Made by a program: the position numbers and the translations under genes
In this document: piece after piece, positions 1 to 8,448 of the stretch
Layout: every line of letters starts with the position of its first letter
Numbering within the stretch: position 1 is the stretch's first letter
Notes under the pieces: model-generated
The model's input: the letters and a program-made list of their open reading frames with translations, nothing else
Told to the model about the DNA's origin: nothing
The model's database searches: none
From: Actinosynnema pretiosum
Lineage (GTDB): Bacteria > Actinomycetota > Actinomycetes > Mycobacteriales > Pseudonocardiaceae
NCBI RefSeq assembly: GCF_024171695.1
Contig: NZ_JAMTCF010000004.1
Coordinates: 434,001 to 498,000, forward strand
DNA: 64,000 nucleotides
Reading direction: 5' to 3'

Positions 1-530
1 CGCTCGGCGCGGTCCGCTGCCGTGGAGGACGCCGTCGCGGGGGAGGGCGCGCCCGCCTGCTCGGGGATGCCGTCGCCGAGCCCGCGCTCCAGGTGCTCGC
101 CCTCGCCGGTGAACCCCATCCGCCGGTACAGCCTGCGCGCGGGCCCGTTGTCCAGGAACACCCGCAGCCGCACCACCGGCCACCCGTGCTCGCCCGCCCA
201 CGCCAGCACGTCGCCCACCAGCGCCGCGCCCACCCCGCGCCCGCGCGCCTCCGGCCGCACCCACATGGAGAACAGGTAGAGCACCCCGCTGTCCTCCCAG
301 TGCGGGATCGCGGCCACCAGCCCCACCGAGCCCTCCGCGCCCGCCCCCGCGTCCCGCGCGACGACCCGCACGCCCTGCTCGGGCAGCAGCGAGGTCCGCC
401 AGTCCTGCTCGGTGTACCCGCGCTCCCGCTCCAGCACCGACCCGAACGCGGCCGGGTCGCTGGCCAGCGCGGTCAGCCGGATGTCGCGCCAGGTCCGCCA
501 CGAGCCGGGGGTGAGCCTGATCAGTTCCAC
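1..530 (-). CDS. GNAT family N-acetyltransferase (3' end outside window)
   Basis: The minus strand encodes a GNAT-type acyltransferase that would move an acetyl group from acetyl-CoA to an amine; the substrate cannot be told. The translation begins ELIRLTPGSWRTWRDIRLTA, a common opening of GNAT proteins. The acetyl-CoA-binding signature is RPEARGRGVGAALV, and the C-terminal fold element is NGPARRLYRRMGF. I chose the GTG at 530 because the family-like sequence starts there. In-frame GTG codons at 548 and 569 are alternatives; a stop lies just upstream of 569. The gene runs off the left edge, so its C-terminus is missing, and the last residues seen are low-complexity Ala/Ser/Thr. It diverges from the acyl-CoA dehydrogenase gene across about 110 bp that must hold both promoters. 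Confidence 0.8.
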   Translation of the reverse strand, partial: MELIRLTPGSWRTWRDIRLTALASDPAAFGSVLERERGYTEQDWRTSLLPEQGVRVVARDAGAGAEGSVGLVAAIPHWEDSGVLYLFSMWVRPEARGRGVGAALVGDVLAWAGEHGWPVVRLRVFLDNGPARRLYRRMGFTGEGEHLERGLGDGIPEQAGAPSPATASSTAADRAE

Positions 531-638
531 CGGGGCAGTGTCGCGCACCCCGGTGACAATTGCGCTCACCTAACCGGGCGGCTCGTGGTGCCGCGCGGTC
601 ATGGCGGGGCGGCCCGAGCGGTGGCAGCGTCCCAGGTC

Positions 639-1784
639 ATGACCGCGCGCCGATCACCGTGGATGACCGAGGACCTCGACCAGCTGCGCTCGCTCGCCAG
701 GACGTTCTTCGCCAAGGAGGCCGTGCCGCACCAGGAGCGGTGGGCGGAGCAGAAGCAGGTCGACCGGGACTTCTGGCTCAAGGCGGGCGAGCTGGGGCTG
801 CTGTGCCTGTCGGTGCCCGAGGAGTACGGCGGTGGCGGCGGCACGTTCGCCCACGAGGCCGTGCTGCTGGAGGAGCAGGCGCGCTCCGGCGACAGCGCGT
901 GGGGCGGCAGCGTGCACAACGGCATCGTCGCCCACTACCTGCTCGCCTACGGCAGCGAGGAGCAGAAGCTGGCCTGGCTGCCCAAGCTCGCCAGCGGCGA
1001 GCACGTGGGCGCGATCGCGATGTCCGAGCCGGGGGCCGGGTCGGACCTGCAGGGCATCACCACGCGGGCGCGGCGCGACGGCGACGGGTACGTGCTGACC
1101 GGCTCGAAGACGTTCATCTCCAACGGCGCCCAGGCCGACCTGGTGATCGTGGCGGCCAAGACCGACCCGGACAAGGGGGCGGCCGGGATCTCCCTGCTGG
1201 TCGTGGAGGCCGCGCGGGCGGAGGGCTTCCGGCGCGGGCGGGTGCTCGACAAGCTCGGGCTCAAGGGGCAGGACACCTCGGAGCTGTTCTTCGATGACGT
1301 CCGGCTGCCCGCCTCCGCGCTGCTCGGCGCCGAGGGGCAGGGGTTCGTGCAGCTCATGCAGCAGCTGCCGCAGGAGCGGCTGGTGATCGCGGTGTCGTCG
1401 GTCGCGGGCATCGAGGCGGCGCTGGAGCTGACCCTGGACTACGTGAAGCAGCGGTCCGCGTTCGGGCGGGAGCTGATCAAGTTCCAGAACACCCGGTTCA
1501 CCCTCGCCGAGTGCGCGACCGAGGCCAGGGTGACGCGGGCGTTCGTCGACGAGTGCGTGGAGCTGCACCTGCGCGGTGAGCTGGACGTGCCCACGGCGGC
1601 GATGGCCAAGTGGTGGTCGACCGAGCGGTTGTGCCGGGTGGTGGACGAGTGCGTGCAGCTCTTCGGCGGGTACGGGTACATGACCGAGTACCCGATCGCG
1701 CGCGCGTGGGCGGACGCGCGGGTGCAGAAGATCTACGGCGGCACCAACGAGATCATGAAGGAAATCATCGCGAGGAGCCTGTGA
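639..1784 (+). CDS. Acyl-CoA dehydrogenase
   Basis: This 381-residue FAD enzyme oxidises an acyl-CoA to the 2,3-enoyl-CoA, the first step of beta-oxidation. The FAD/substrate signature AIAMSEPGAGSDLQG lies near residue 125. The C-terminal family motif IYGGTNEIMKEI is present. The position that carries the catalytic Glu in medium-chain enzymes is Gly here (YGGT); the Glu in LPQERLVIA fits the long-chain/isovaleryl-CoA type, where the base lies earlier in the chain. The ATG at 639 opens the typical MTARRSPWMTEDL start; ATG 663 is an alternative. The stop overlaps the start of the racemase gene (TGATG), so the two are translationally coupled, which suggests degradation of branched or methyl-branched acyl-CoAs. 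Confidence 0.9.
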   Translation: MTARRSPWMTEDLDQLRSLARTFFAKEAVPHQERWAEQKQVDRDFWLKAGELGLLCLSVPEEYGGGGGTFAHEAVLLEEQARSGDSAWGGSVHNGIVAHYLLAYGSEEQKLAWLPKLASGEHVGAIAMSEPGAGSDLQGITTRARRDGDGYVLTGSKTFISNGAQADLVIVAAKTDPDKGAAGISLLVVEAARAEGFRRGRVLDKLGLKGQDTSELFFDDVRLPASALLGAEGQGFVQLMQQLPQERLVIAVSSVAGIEAALELTLDYVKQRSAFGRELIKFQNTRFTLAECATEARVTRAFVDECVELHLRGELDVPTAAMAKWWSTERLCRVVDECVQLFGGYGYMTEYPIARAWADARVQKIYGGTNEIMKEIIARSL

Positions 1785-2905
1785 TGGCCGGACCGCTGGC
1801 GGGCCTGCGCGTGGTGGAGCTGGCCGGTCTCGCACCGGCCCCGTTCGGGTGCATGGTGCTGGCCGACCTCGGGGCGGACGTGGTGCGCGTGGACCGGATC
1901 GGCGCGAGCGCCCTGCCCGGCGACCTGCTGGGGCGCGGCAGGCGCTCGGTGGCGGTGGACCTGCGCTCCCCGGAGGGCGCCGCGCTGGTGCTGGACCTGG
2001 TGGAGCGCGCCGACGTGCTCGTCGAGGGCTACCGCCCCGGAGTGACCGAGCGCCTGGGCATCGGCCCCGCTCAGTGCCTGGCCCGCAACCCGCGCCTGGT
2101 GTACGGCCGGATGACCGGCTGGGGCCAGACCGGCCCGCTCGCGGAGCGCGCCGGGCACGACATCGACTACATCGCGGTAGCGGGCGCCCTGTCCCCGATC
2201 GGCCGAGCTGGCCAGCCGCCGACCGTGCCGCTGAACCTGGTCGGCGACTTCGGCGGCGGAGGGCTGCTGCTGGCCGTGGGCGTGCTCGCGGCACTGCACG
2301 AGCGGGACCGGTCGGGGCGCGGGCAGGTCGTGGACGCGGCGATGGTGGACGGGGCGGCGCTGCTGACGACGTTCCTGCACGGGATGCGGCTGAGCGGGGG
2401 GTGGCAGGGCGAGCGGGGGCGGAACCTGCTGGACGGGGGAGCGCCGTTCTACGACGTGTACGAGACGGCGGACGGGCGGTACGTGGGCGTGGGGGCGCTG
2501 GAGGAGAAGTTCTACGGGGAGCTGGTGGACCTCCTGGGCCTGGTCGACCCGCCCGCCCGCGAGGACCCGGCTTCGTGGCCGGAGCTGCGGGCGCGGATCG
2601 CGGAGGCGGTGCGGGGGCGCACGCGCGACGAGTGGGCGGAGCTGGCGGCGGGGCGGGACGCGTGCCTGGCCCCGGTGCTGGACCCCGGTGAGGCTCCGGG
2701 GCACCCGCACAACGTGGCGCGGGGGACGTTCGTGGAGGTGGACGGGGTGCCGCAGCCTGCGCCCGCGCCCCGGTTCGGGCGCACACCGGCTGATCGGCCG
2801 GGGGGTGTGCCGGGGGTGGGGGAGCACACGGATGAGGTGCTGGCGGAGTTGGGGGTTGGGGTGGAGCGGGTGGCGGAGTTGCGTGCGGCGGGGGTGGTGG
2901 GGTGA
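1784..2905 (+). CDS. Alpha-methylacyl-CoA racemase (CaiB/BaiF family)
   Basis: This 373-residue family III CoA-transferase fold protein most resembles alpha-methylacyl-CoA racemase (AMACR/MCR), which epimerises 2-methylacyl-CoAs so that beta-oxidation can proceed. The opening GPLAGLRVVELAGLAPAPF and the VDLRSPEG segment are family hallmarks. The residues matching the mycobacterial MCR catalytic set are visible: His125 in GHDIDY, Asp155 in GDFGGG, and Glu240/241 before KFY. These separate a racemase from a true CoA-transferase. The ATG overlaps the stop of the upstream acyl-CoA dehydrogenase by one base. The pairing fits breakdown of branched fatty acids. No hairpin terminator follows. Confidence 0.88.
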   Translation: MAGPLAGLRVVELAGLAPAPFGCMVLADLGADVVRVDRIGASALPGDLLGRGRRSVAVDLRSPEGAALVLDLVERADVLVEGYRPGVTERLGIGPAQCLARNPRLVYGRMTGWGQTGPLAERAGHDIDYIAVAGALSPIGRAGQPPTVPLNLVGDFGGGGLLLAVGVLAALHERDRSGRGQVVDAAMVDGAALLTTFLHGMRLSGGWQGERGRNLLDGGAPFYDVYETADGRYVGVGALEEKFYGELVDLLGLVDPPAREDPASWPELRARIAEAVRGRTRDEWAELAAGRDACLAPVLDPGEAPGHPHNVARGTFVEVDGVPQPAPAPRFGRTPADRPGGVPGVGEHTDEVLAELGVGVERVAELRAAGVVG

Positions 2906-3154
2906 GGCGGGGCGGGGTGGGCGGGTGATGCTTGGGGGCGCTTCGCGGGCAGGGGTGCTGGGGGCGGGGTGCTCGGAGGCTGGCTTGATCCGGTCTGGCA
3001 GACCTGACACGGCATGGCCCGGCCGGGTGCCGCCCGGCCTCGCTCGCACTGACCTGACCCGATGTGGCCCGGCGTCGCCCAGCCCGGTGCGACATGGCAG
3101 TGCCCGGCCTCGCTCCCTCTGTTCGGCCTGGCCCGGCCCGGTGTGGCCTGTCCA

Positions 3155-3440
3155 CCTGTCGACGTCGGGTGAACGGCCATTCGTGCGGCGGTCATGTCGG
3201 CGTCGAGTGAACGGTCCGTTGTCGAGTGAACGGTCTGTTCGCTTGGGGAGCGTCGACCTGGGGTGAGTCGTCCGTTCGCCCAGGGGCACGTCGACCTTGG
3301 GTGAGCGGTCCGTTCGCTCGGAGCTGGTGCGTGGAAGTCAGGTCGGCAGCCGTCGGTCCACGGTCGGTGCGGTGGTCCCTGCCGGTTGAACGGACCGTTC
3401 AACCTAGGGCGTGCGGTCCGTTCGCTCGGCTTCAACCTGC
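3155..3440 (+). repeat. 19/38-bp spaced palindromic repeat cluster (TGAACGGTCCGTTC core)
   Basis: Copies of a degenerate GTGAACGGTCCGTTCGC element begin at 3169, 3207, 3226, 3263 and 3301, so spacing is 38, 19, 37 and 38 bp. Most are preceded by GTCGA(C). A further copy at 3386-3404 is a perfect inverted repeat, GTTGAACGG-A-CCGTTCAAC, and a half copy follows near 3412. The same 11-base core TGAACGGTCCG returns in the 34.25-kb array. Confidence 0.75.
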
Positions 3441-3551
3441 CCCACCGGTCCGGTTCCAGCCTGCTGTTAACCGCTCACCACCAGCCCATCACCACTTGCT
3501 CGGCACCACCAGCCAGCCACTACCAGCCAGCCACCACCTGCTTGGCGCCAT

Positions 3552-3607
3552 CCGCAGCCCGCAGCCCGCAGCCCGCAGCCCGCAACCGACAGCCCGCAAC
3601 CCGCAAC
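3552..3607 (+). repeat. 7-bp tandem repeat (CCGCAGC)
   Basis: The unit CCGCAGC is repeated at 3552, 3559, 3566 and 3573, then decays into CCGCAAC copies up to about 3607. It lies in the gene-free stretch and does not preserve any convincing frame. Confidence 0.7.
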
Positions 3608-4762
3608 CACTCGTTCGGTGTCGGCTTGCGGCTGGCCGCTCGGCCCCGCTGCACAGCCGCCAGGTTCCGCCGCCGCTGCCATCGCCGCCCACCTGGTTCC
3701 GGTCCGCCGTCACACGCCGATCCCACCCGGCCGTCACACGCCGATCCGGTCAAGGCCATCGCTCGCCGAGCGGTGCCCTGGACGCCGCTCGCGCCTCCGA
3801 CCCGGCCGGTTGCTCCCGCCGCTGAGGCTCACCGCCCACTCGGTCCGCGTCGCTACTCCCGCCGGGCTGCCCTCGTCCTTCCGCCACCCGTTCGGTCTGC
3901 CCAGCCAGCCCCGCGCGCCCGCCGCTCCCCGGCCCACGCCTCCGCGCGGTTCACGCCTCACGTCCGGCTCGCGCCTCCACCACCCGCCCAGCCCACACCC
4001 GCCCAGCCCGCACACGCCCACCAACCAGCCCGCGCGCCCGCACCCCACCTGGCCTGCACCATTGCCACCACCACCCGCACGCCTGCCGCCCACCCGACCC
4101 GCGCCCGCCGCGCCTCCACCCCCCTGCCCGAACGACCACTGCGGGTTGCCCGAGCGCCCCCGGTCGTTTTTCCGCGCAACCCCAACGTTCCCGCTGGTCA
4201 GCGGCTCGACTTTCGGGTAGTCCGCGTCCCTCCGCGCCCCCACCGCCCACCGGCTCTTCCGCTACCCGCCGGTACCGCGTAAGAATCTGGGGTTCACCCG
4301 CTCGTCCACATTCCGGAACAAATCCGGACCACCCCCACCGCCGATGATCGAAAAATGGCTGCGGAAAACCCCGGAGCGCGGCGCAGGGAATTCAGGACGC
4401 GCCCGACTCTCCTGTCACGCTGCGTGCGTGACCGAGCGCATCCGAGTGATCCGGCGGGGCTGTGCTGGGGGTGTGGCTGAGCTCCGATGTTCGGGCCGGG
4501 CTGGGAGGTGTGGGCGGAGCCGCCTGGCGGCCCGTCACCCACAGCATCGGCGTTCAGCCCAACGGCCTTGATAGTCCGTTCGGGTGGTCATCGGTCGGGG
4601 CATTCGTCGCCCAGGGTGTCTCCTGAGGGCTGAACGGACCAGCTCGGCGCGTTCTCCCCGTGTCATCCGGGTGAGTGGTGGACCATGGCCTGCGTCGAGT
4701 CGGGTAACGGGCTGTCCCCGGACCCGCTCGTGCCGCCCCGGTGAACGGATGGAGAGCGATCG

Positions 4763-4924
4763 GTGAAGCTCAAGAAGGTGCTGACGCTGGCGGGTGTCGC
4801 GCTGGTGCTGTTCTTCCTCATCACCCAGCCCGACCAGTCCGCCGAGACGGTGAAGGGGGTGCTGGCCTGGCTCCGCGAGGGCGCCGAGTCGATCATCACC
4901 TTCATCCGAGCCCTGTTCGCGTGA
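4763..4924 (+). CDS. 53-residue single-pass membrane peptide
   Basis: A short frame starts at GTG 4763, six bases after a GGAGAG ribosome site (4751-4756). It encodes a basic MKLKK start and a hydrophobic helix, VLTLAGVALVLFFLI (residues 6-20), then an amphipathic helical tail ending IITFIRALFA. The clean ribosome site, the single membrane helix and a strong hairpin terminator starting on the base after the stop all argue for a real gene. I recognise no named family; similar short membrane proteins occur widely in actinobacteria. It is a monocistronic unit isolated by repeat-rich DNA upstream. Confidence 0.75.
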   Translation: MKLKKVLTLAGVALVLFFLITQPDQSAETVKGVLAWLREGAESIITFIRALFA

Positions 4925-4969
4925 CGCCCGGCCATCTCGGTCACTTGAAGTGATCGAGATGGCCGGGCG
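4925..4969 (+). terminator. Hairpin terminator after the small membrane gene
   Basis: A perfect 15-bp stem, CGCCCGGCCATCTCG (4925-4939) with its complement at 4955-4969. The 15-nt loop can itself pair (TCACTT/AAGTGA). There is no U-tract, as usual for actinomycete terminators. Confidence 0.85.
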
Positions 4970-5001
4970 CTCCGCCTAGCGGGTGAAATGAGGGCTATAA
5001 C

Positions 5002-5021
5002 ACCCTGGTAACAGGGTTTTT
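5002..5021 (+). terminator. Small hairpin with T-run
   Basis: ACCCTG-GTAA-CAGGGT followed directly by TTTT, read on the plus strand. It looks like a classical intrinsic terminator, unusual in this GC-rich context. It lies 80 bp upstream of the next gene, so it could end read-through or act as a leader attenuator. Confidence 0.5.
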
Positions 5022-5103
5022 GGCAAACAAGGGTCTAGCGGTTGTCGGAACCCGCGAATACGGTGCGCTGCATTGGCTGATCTTCGACCGACGAGGAGGC
5101 GGA

Positions 5104-5595
5104 ATGGTCGAGGACTCCGGAGTGGACGAGCTGCTGCGACAGTGGGCGGCTGAGCGCTCCGACGACGCCGAGCTGCGCGAGGTGAACCGGATCAAGGACG
5201 CGTGGCTCGCCGAAGCCCCGCAGTCCGCGCCGGCGATCCCCGTCCAGCGGGCGACCGGCGGGTACCGGGGAGGCTCGGTCAAGGTCGAGTCCGCGGACCC
5301 CGCGTACGTGGCGGCGATGAGGAAGCGGGCGCCCGAGGCGCCCGAGGTCCTCCTCGCGGCGGCGGCCAGCTACTGGCAGCTGGTCGGCGACCTCACCGAG
5401 GCCGAGCTGTGGTGGGACGCGGGCATCAGCCCGATGGACCAGCGCGCGCTCGACTACCGGGCGGCGGGCCTGAGCCCGGCCGACCTGGGGCGCAGGCTCG
5501 GCCCCATGACGGTGCTCCAGCACCTGCGTCGGGGCAGCGCCGCGGCCTGGTGCGTGGCGCGGTTGCAGAGGCAGCGCCGCGACGGCGTGGCCTGA
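5104..5595 (+). CDS. Hypothetical protein (163 aa)
   Basis: I do not recognise this gene. It is a soluble, mostly helical protein rich in Ala, Leu, Arg and Glu. Its middle segment, PEVLLAAAASYWQLVGDLTEAELWWDAG, reads like a helix pair rich in Trp, and the C-terminal part, LDYRAAGLSPADLGRRLGPM, resembles a helix-turn-helix or short helical hairpin without a clear family. No signal peptide or membrane helix is seen. The ATG at 5104 follows a strong GAGGAGG ribosome site. It stands alone between two hairpins (5002-5021 and 5616-5635). Confidence 0.7.
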   Translation: MVEDSGVDELLRQWAAERSDDAELREVNRIKDAWLAEAPQSAPAIPVQRATGGYRGGSVKVESADPAYVAAMRKRAPEAPEVLLAAAASYWQLVGDLTEAELWWDAGISPMDQRALDYRAAGLSPADLGRRLGPMTVLQHLRRGSAAAWCVARLQRQRRDGVA

Positions 5596-5615
5596 CCGAA
5601 CACCCATCCGGGAGC

Positions 5616-5635
5616 GGGCTCCTGCGCGGGAGCCC
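5616..5635 (+). terminator. Hairpin terminator
   Basis: GGGCTCC (5616-5622) pairs with GGAGCCC (5629-5635) across a 6-nt loop, 20 bases after the stop of the 163-residue hypothetical gene. Confidence 0.5.
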
Positions 5636-6344
5636 ACCCCACGACCGAGCGCGCGTCGCGGTGCGGCGCGCCCCGAGCGGTCGCGAGAGGCCGTCCGCGC
5701 ACGGCCTCGCACCGACCACCCCGGAACCCGGCGGGCCCCGAGCGGCCCACCACCGGCTCCGGCAGCACGACGAGCCCGGAACACCCGAGGACCGATCCAG
5801 CCGAGGACCGGCCGAGGTGACCCGAGCGCGGTGACGACCGGTGCGCCCGAGCGGCGCACGGGCGGCCACTTCGGCAGGGCAGCACCCCGCCCTCGCCGGA
5901 GCCGACGGCCGGCCCCGCCCGACACCACCAGGCCGACGAGCGCGACCAGGCGAACCCTGACCAGCGGCACCCCTGCCCGGCAGGTCGCCACGCGCAGCCC
6001 TCAAGGCCCACGCGGCACCACGACGCCCCGCCGCCCGACCCGCTTGCGCCGACGTCCCACCGCCACCCCGAACCGGCGGCCCCGTCGACCCCTGCGCGGT
6101 CTTCAGGCCCCACGGCGGGCGATCCCGACGCCCGACCCCGACGCCCGAGCGCCCCGGACAGGGCACGCGAACAGGTCACGCGAACGGGCGACCGCACCGG
6201 ACTCCCGGCGCGAGCCCGCGCCGCCCCGAACCGCCGCGCCGTCACCCCCGGCACCCGCTCCACCACACCCCGGCGACCCACCTCACACCCCTCCACCGCA
6301 GGCCCCCGGCCCGACCGGAGCACCCGCGCGGTTAACCTGGTCGT
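5636..6344 (+). other. Gene-free GC-rich stretch
   Basis: About 700 bp with no supportable gene. Frames open on both strands translate to Arg/Pro/Ala-rich strings. Just before the next gene, TAACCT (6333-6338) sits seven bases upstream of GTG 6345, which would suit a -10 box for a leaderless transcript. Confidence 0.5.
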
Positions 6345-6824
6345 GTGGCTGGCCCCCGGATCACCTCCCAGCGCGTGACCATCGCCGCCGTCTGCCTGCT
6401 CTCCCTCCTGGCCTGCTGCGGCCTCGCGTGGTGGCAGTGGGAGCGGTTCTCCTCGGCCAACGGCACGTTCCAGAACCTCGGCTACGTCCTCCAGTGGCCG
6501 CTCTTCGGCCTGTTCCCGGCGTTCATGGTGTGGCGCGTCCGCCGCCTCGACGCCGCCAACAAGGCCGCCGACGCCGCCCTCGCCGCCGAGAACGGGCGAA
6601 CCGGACAGCCCGCCGCCACGTCGACCTCGCCCGACCCCGCGCCCGCCCCGCAGCGGATCACCCCCGCCCCGGAGCCGGGAGCGCGGACGCCGGTCGTTAC
6701 GGTTGACCCCGTCAAGACCCCCGCGCGCGGCGAGTACGACCAGTACGACGACGAGGACGACGACGAGGAGATGGCGGCCTACAACCGCTACCTCGCCGAG
6801 TTGAACGCGCGGGACACCAGGTGA
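6345..6824 (+). CDS. Membrane protein with acidic C-terminal tail
   Basis: This 159-residue protein has two membrane helices, about residues 11-29 (VTIAAVCLLSLLACCGLAWW) and 47-60 (LQWPLFGLFPAFMV), followed by a Pro/Ala-rich cytoplasmic linker. It ends in a very acidic patch (DQYDDEDDDEEMAAYNRYLAEL). Proteins of this shape sit next to DUF3817 membrane proteins in actinobacteria; no function is known to me. The GTG start has no ribosome site and may be leaderless. Its stop overlaps the next start by four bases (GTGA), so the two membrane proteins are co-translated and probably form a complex. Confidence 0.75.
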   Translation: MAGPRITSQRVTIAAVCLLSLLACCGLAWWQWERFSSANGTFQNLGYVLQWPLFGLFPAFMVWRVRRLDAANKAADAALAAENGRTGQPAATSTSPDPAPAPQRITPAPEPGARTPVVTVDPVKTPARGEYDQYDDEDDDEEMAAYNRYLAELNARDTR

Positions 6825-7150
6825 GCGAACGCGGTGAGGGTGGGGCGATGAGTGGCGCGCTGAGCAGGTTCCGGCTGATGGCTTACGTGGTCGGGGTCGG
6901 GTTGCTCGGCCTGGTCGTCGCCATGCTGTTCAAGTACCTGGGCGACAGCGAGACGCTGATGCGGATCGTCGGCCCGGTGCACGGCTTCCTGTACGCGATC
7001 TACCTGGTGCTGACCGTCGACCTCGCCCTCAAGGCCCGCTGGACGATCAAGAGCACCGTCCTGATCCTGCTCGCGGGCACCATCCCGTTCGTGTCGTTCT
7101 ACGCCGAGCGCAAGGTCGTCGAGAGCGTCCGCGCGGGCCGCGCCCTCTGA
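6821..7150 (+). CDS. DUF3817 family integral membrane protein
   Basis: A 109-residue protein with three predicted membrane helices: about 18-38 (LMAYVVGVGLLGLVVAMLF), 48-66 (IVGPVHGFLYAIYLVLTVD) and 76-92 (STVLILLAGTIPFVSFYAE). The GPVHGFLY and FVSFYAER motifs are characteristic of DUF3817, an actinobacterial family without assigned function. The GTG at 6821 overlaps the upstream stop by four bases; an internal ATG at 6848 (MSGALSRFRLM) is an alternative start. A hairpin follows at 7169-7203. The tight coupling to the acidic-tail membrane protein suggests joint function. Confidence 0.85.
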   Translation: MSERGEGGAMSGALSRFRLMAYVVGVGLLGLVVAMLFKYLGDSETLMRIVGPVHGFLYAIYLVLTVDLALKARWTIKSTVLILLAGTIPFVSFYAERKVVESVRAGRAL

Positions 7151-7168
7151 GCGCCGCGCCCGACCCGC

Positions 7169-7203
7169 CGAACCCGCTGCCCGCGAACCGGGGAGCGGGT
7201 TCG
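7169..7203 (+). terminator. Hairpin terminator
   Basis: CGAACCCGCT (7169-7178) pairs perfectly with AGCGGGTTCG (7194-7203), separated by 15 nt. It closes the DUF3817 operon and separates it from gcvT. Confidence 0.7.
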
Positions 7204-7333
7204 TGCGATCCTTCCCCCGGCGGGCCGAACCGGAACCGGTAGGTCCGCCCCTCCACGCCCGCCGCCCGACCGCGCGCGGGACACCGCCAACGGGCAGGCC
7301 GACCAGGTCCGCCACCAGGGAGGAACCCGCAGC

Positions 7334-8431
7334 ATGGAACCCCGCCGCACCCCGCTGCACGCCGAGCACGAGGCCCTCGGCGCGCACTTCACCGACTTCG
7401 CGGGCTGGCGGATGCCGCTGCGCTACGACAGCGAGCTCGCCGAGCACCACGCCGTGCGCGCCTCGGCAGGCCTGTTCGACCTGACCCACATGGGCGAGAT
7501 CGTCCTGACCGGCCCCGAGGCGGGCGCCGCGCTCGACCACGCCCTGGTCGGCCACTGCTCCGCGATCGGCGTCGGCCGCGCCCGCTACACGATGATCTGC
7601 GCCGAGAGCGGCGGCGTCGTGGACGACCTGATCGTCTACCGGCTCGCCGAGCAGGAGTACCTGGTCGTCGCGAACGCCTCCAACGCGACCACCGTCGCCG
7701 CCGAGCTCGTCGAGCGGGCCAAGGGCTTCGACACCCAGGTCGTGGACCGCTCCGAGGACTACGCCCTCATCGCCGTGCAGGGCCCGGCCTCCACGGCCAT
7801 CCTCGAAGGCCTGACCAGCACGGACCTGGCGGCCGTCAAGTACTACGCCTCCTACCCGGCCGAGGTCGCGGGCAAGCCCGTCCTGCTGGCCCGCACCGGT
7901 TACACCGGCGAGGACGGCTTCGAGCTGTTCACCGCCCCCGCCGACGCCGCCCACGTGTGGCAGGCGCTGCTGGCGGCCGGTCAGCCGCACGGCCTCAAGC
8001 CCGCAGGCCTCGGCTGCCGCGACACGCTCCGCCTCGAGGCGGGGATGCCGCTCTACGGCAACGAGCTGGGCCTGGACCGCACCCCGTTCGAGGCGAACCT
8101 CGGCCGCGTCGTGAAGCTCGACAAGCCGGGCGACTTCGTCGGCCGCGCCGCCCTCGCCGCTGCTGCGGAGGCGGGCGCCGACAGCACCCTCGTCGGCCTG
8201 AAGACCGCGTCCCGCCGGGCGCCCCGCCACGGCTACCCCGTGCTCGACGCCGAGGGCGCCGAGATCGGCGTCGTCACCAGCGGCGCCCTGTCGCCCACCC
8301 TCGGCCACTCGGTGGCGATGGCCTACGTGACCAGGGCCAACGCCGAGCCCGGCACCGCGCTGACCGTGGACGTCCGTGGCCGCCGCGAGCCCGTGGAGGT
8401 CGTCGCCCTGCCCTTCTACAAGCGAAAGTGA
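7334..8431 (+). CDS. gcvT: Aminomethyltransferase (glycine cleavage T protein)
   Basis: GcvT (365 aa) is the T protein of the glycine cleavage system. It takes the aminomethyl group from lipoylated H protein, releasing ammonia and giving 5,10-methylene-tetrahydrofolate. Family features are [18 protein letters not shown] near the N-terminus, the folate-binding core [20 protein letters not shown], the [11 protein letters not shown] motif, and the C-terminal barrel with [21 protein letters not shown]. The ATG lies 9 bases after GGGAGGA. It is followed after 17 bp by glyA, so glycine cleavage and serine/glycine interconversion are co-expressed. The H and P proteins are not in the window. I found no glycine riboswitch in the 130-bp leader. 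Confidence 0.95.
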   Translation: MEPRRTPLHAEHEALGAHFTDFAGWRMPLRYDSELAEHHAVRASAGLFDLTHMGEIVLTGPEAGAALDHALVGHCSAIGVGRARYTMICAESGGVVDDLIVYRLAEQEYLVVANASNATTVAAELVERAKGFDTQVVDRSEDYALIAVQGPASTAILEGLTSTDLAAVKYYASYPAEVAGKPVLLARTGYTGEDGFELFTAPADAAHVWQALLAAGQPHGLKPAGLGCRDTLRLEAGMPLYGNELGLDRTPFEANLGRVVKLDKPGDFVGRAALAAAAEAGADSTLVGLKTASRRAPRHGYPVLDAEGAEIGVVTSGALSPTLGHSVAMAYVTRANAEPGTALTVDVRGRREPVEVVALPFYKRK

Positions 8432-8448
8432 CAAAGGGGAGCCCAACC

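Larger units (their letters stand above)
2906..4762 (+). other. 1.86-kb gene-free, repeat-rich stretch
   Basis: I see no credible gene here. Open frames exist on both strands because of the base composition, but they translate to Pro/Ala/Arg/Ser-rich strings with no domain, no consistent frame and no ribosome site. The left third (about 3155-3440) holds degenerate TGAACGGTCCGTTC palindromes at regular spacing. About 3552-3607 is a 7-bp tandem repeat. From 3640 to 4260 the plus strand is C-rich and low in complexity. Single copies of the TGAACGGACC core recur at 4631 and 4741. Confidence 0.6.

Noticed and set aside
654-3155. 833-codon open frame antisense to the acyl-CoA dehydrogenase and racemase genes
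   Set aside because: It is a high-GC shadow: Pro/Arg/Ala/His-rich, no domain, and it lies over two clear genes.
3386-4282. Long plus-strand open frames in the 2.9-4.8 kb gap
   Set aside because: Pro/Ala/Arg strings with no ribosome site, no homology pattern, and interrupted by tandem repeats.
7204-7333. Glycine riboswitch upstream of gcvT-glyA
   Set aside because: I looked for the conserved glycine aptamer blocks and did not find them.
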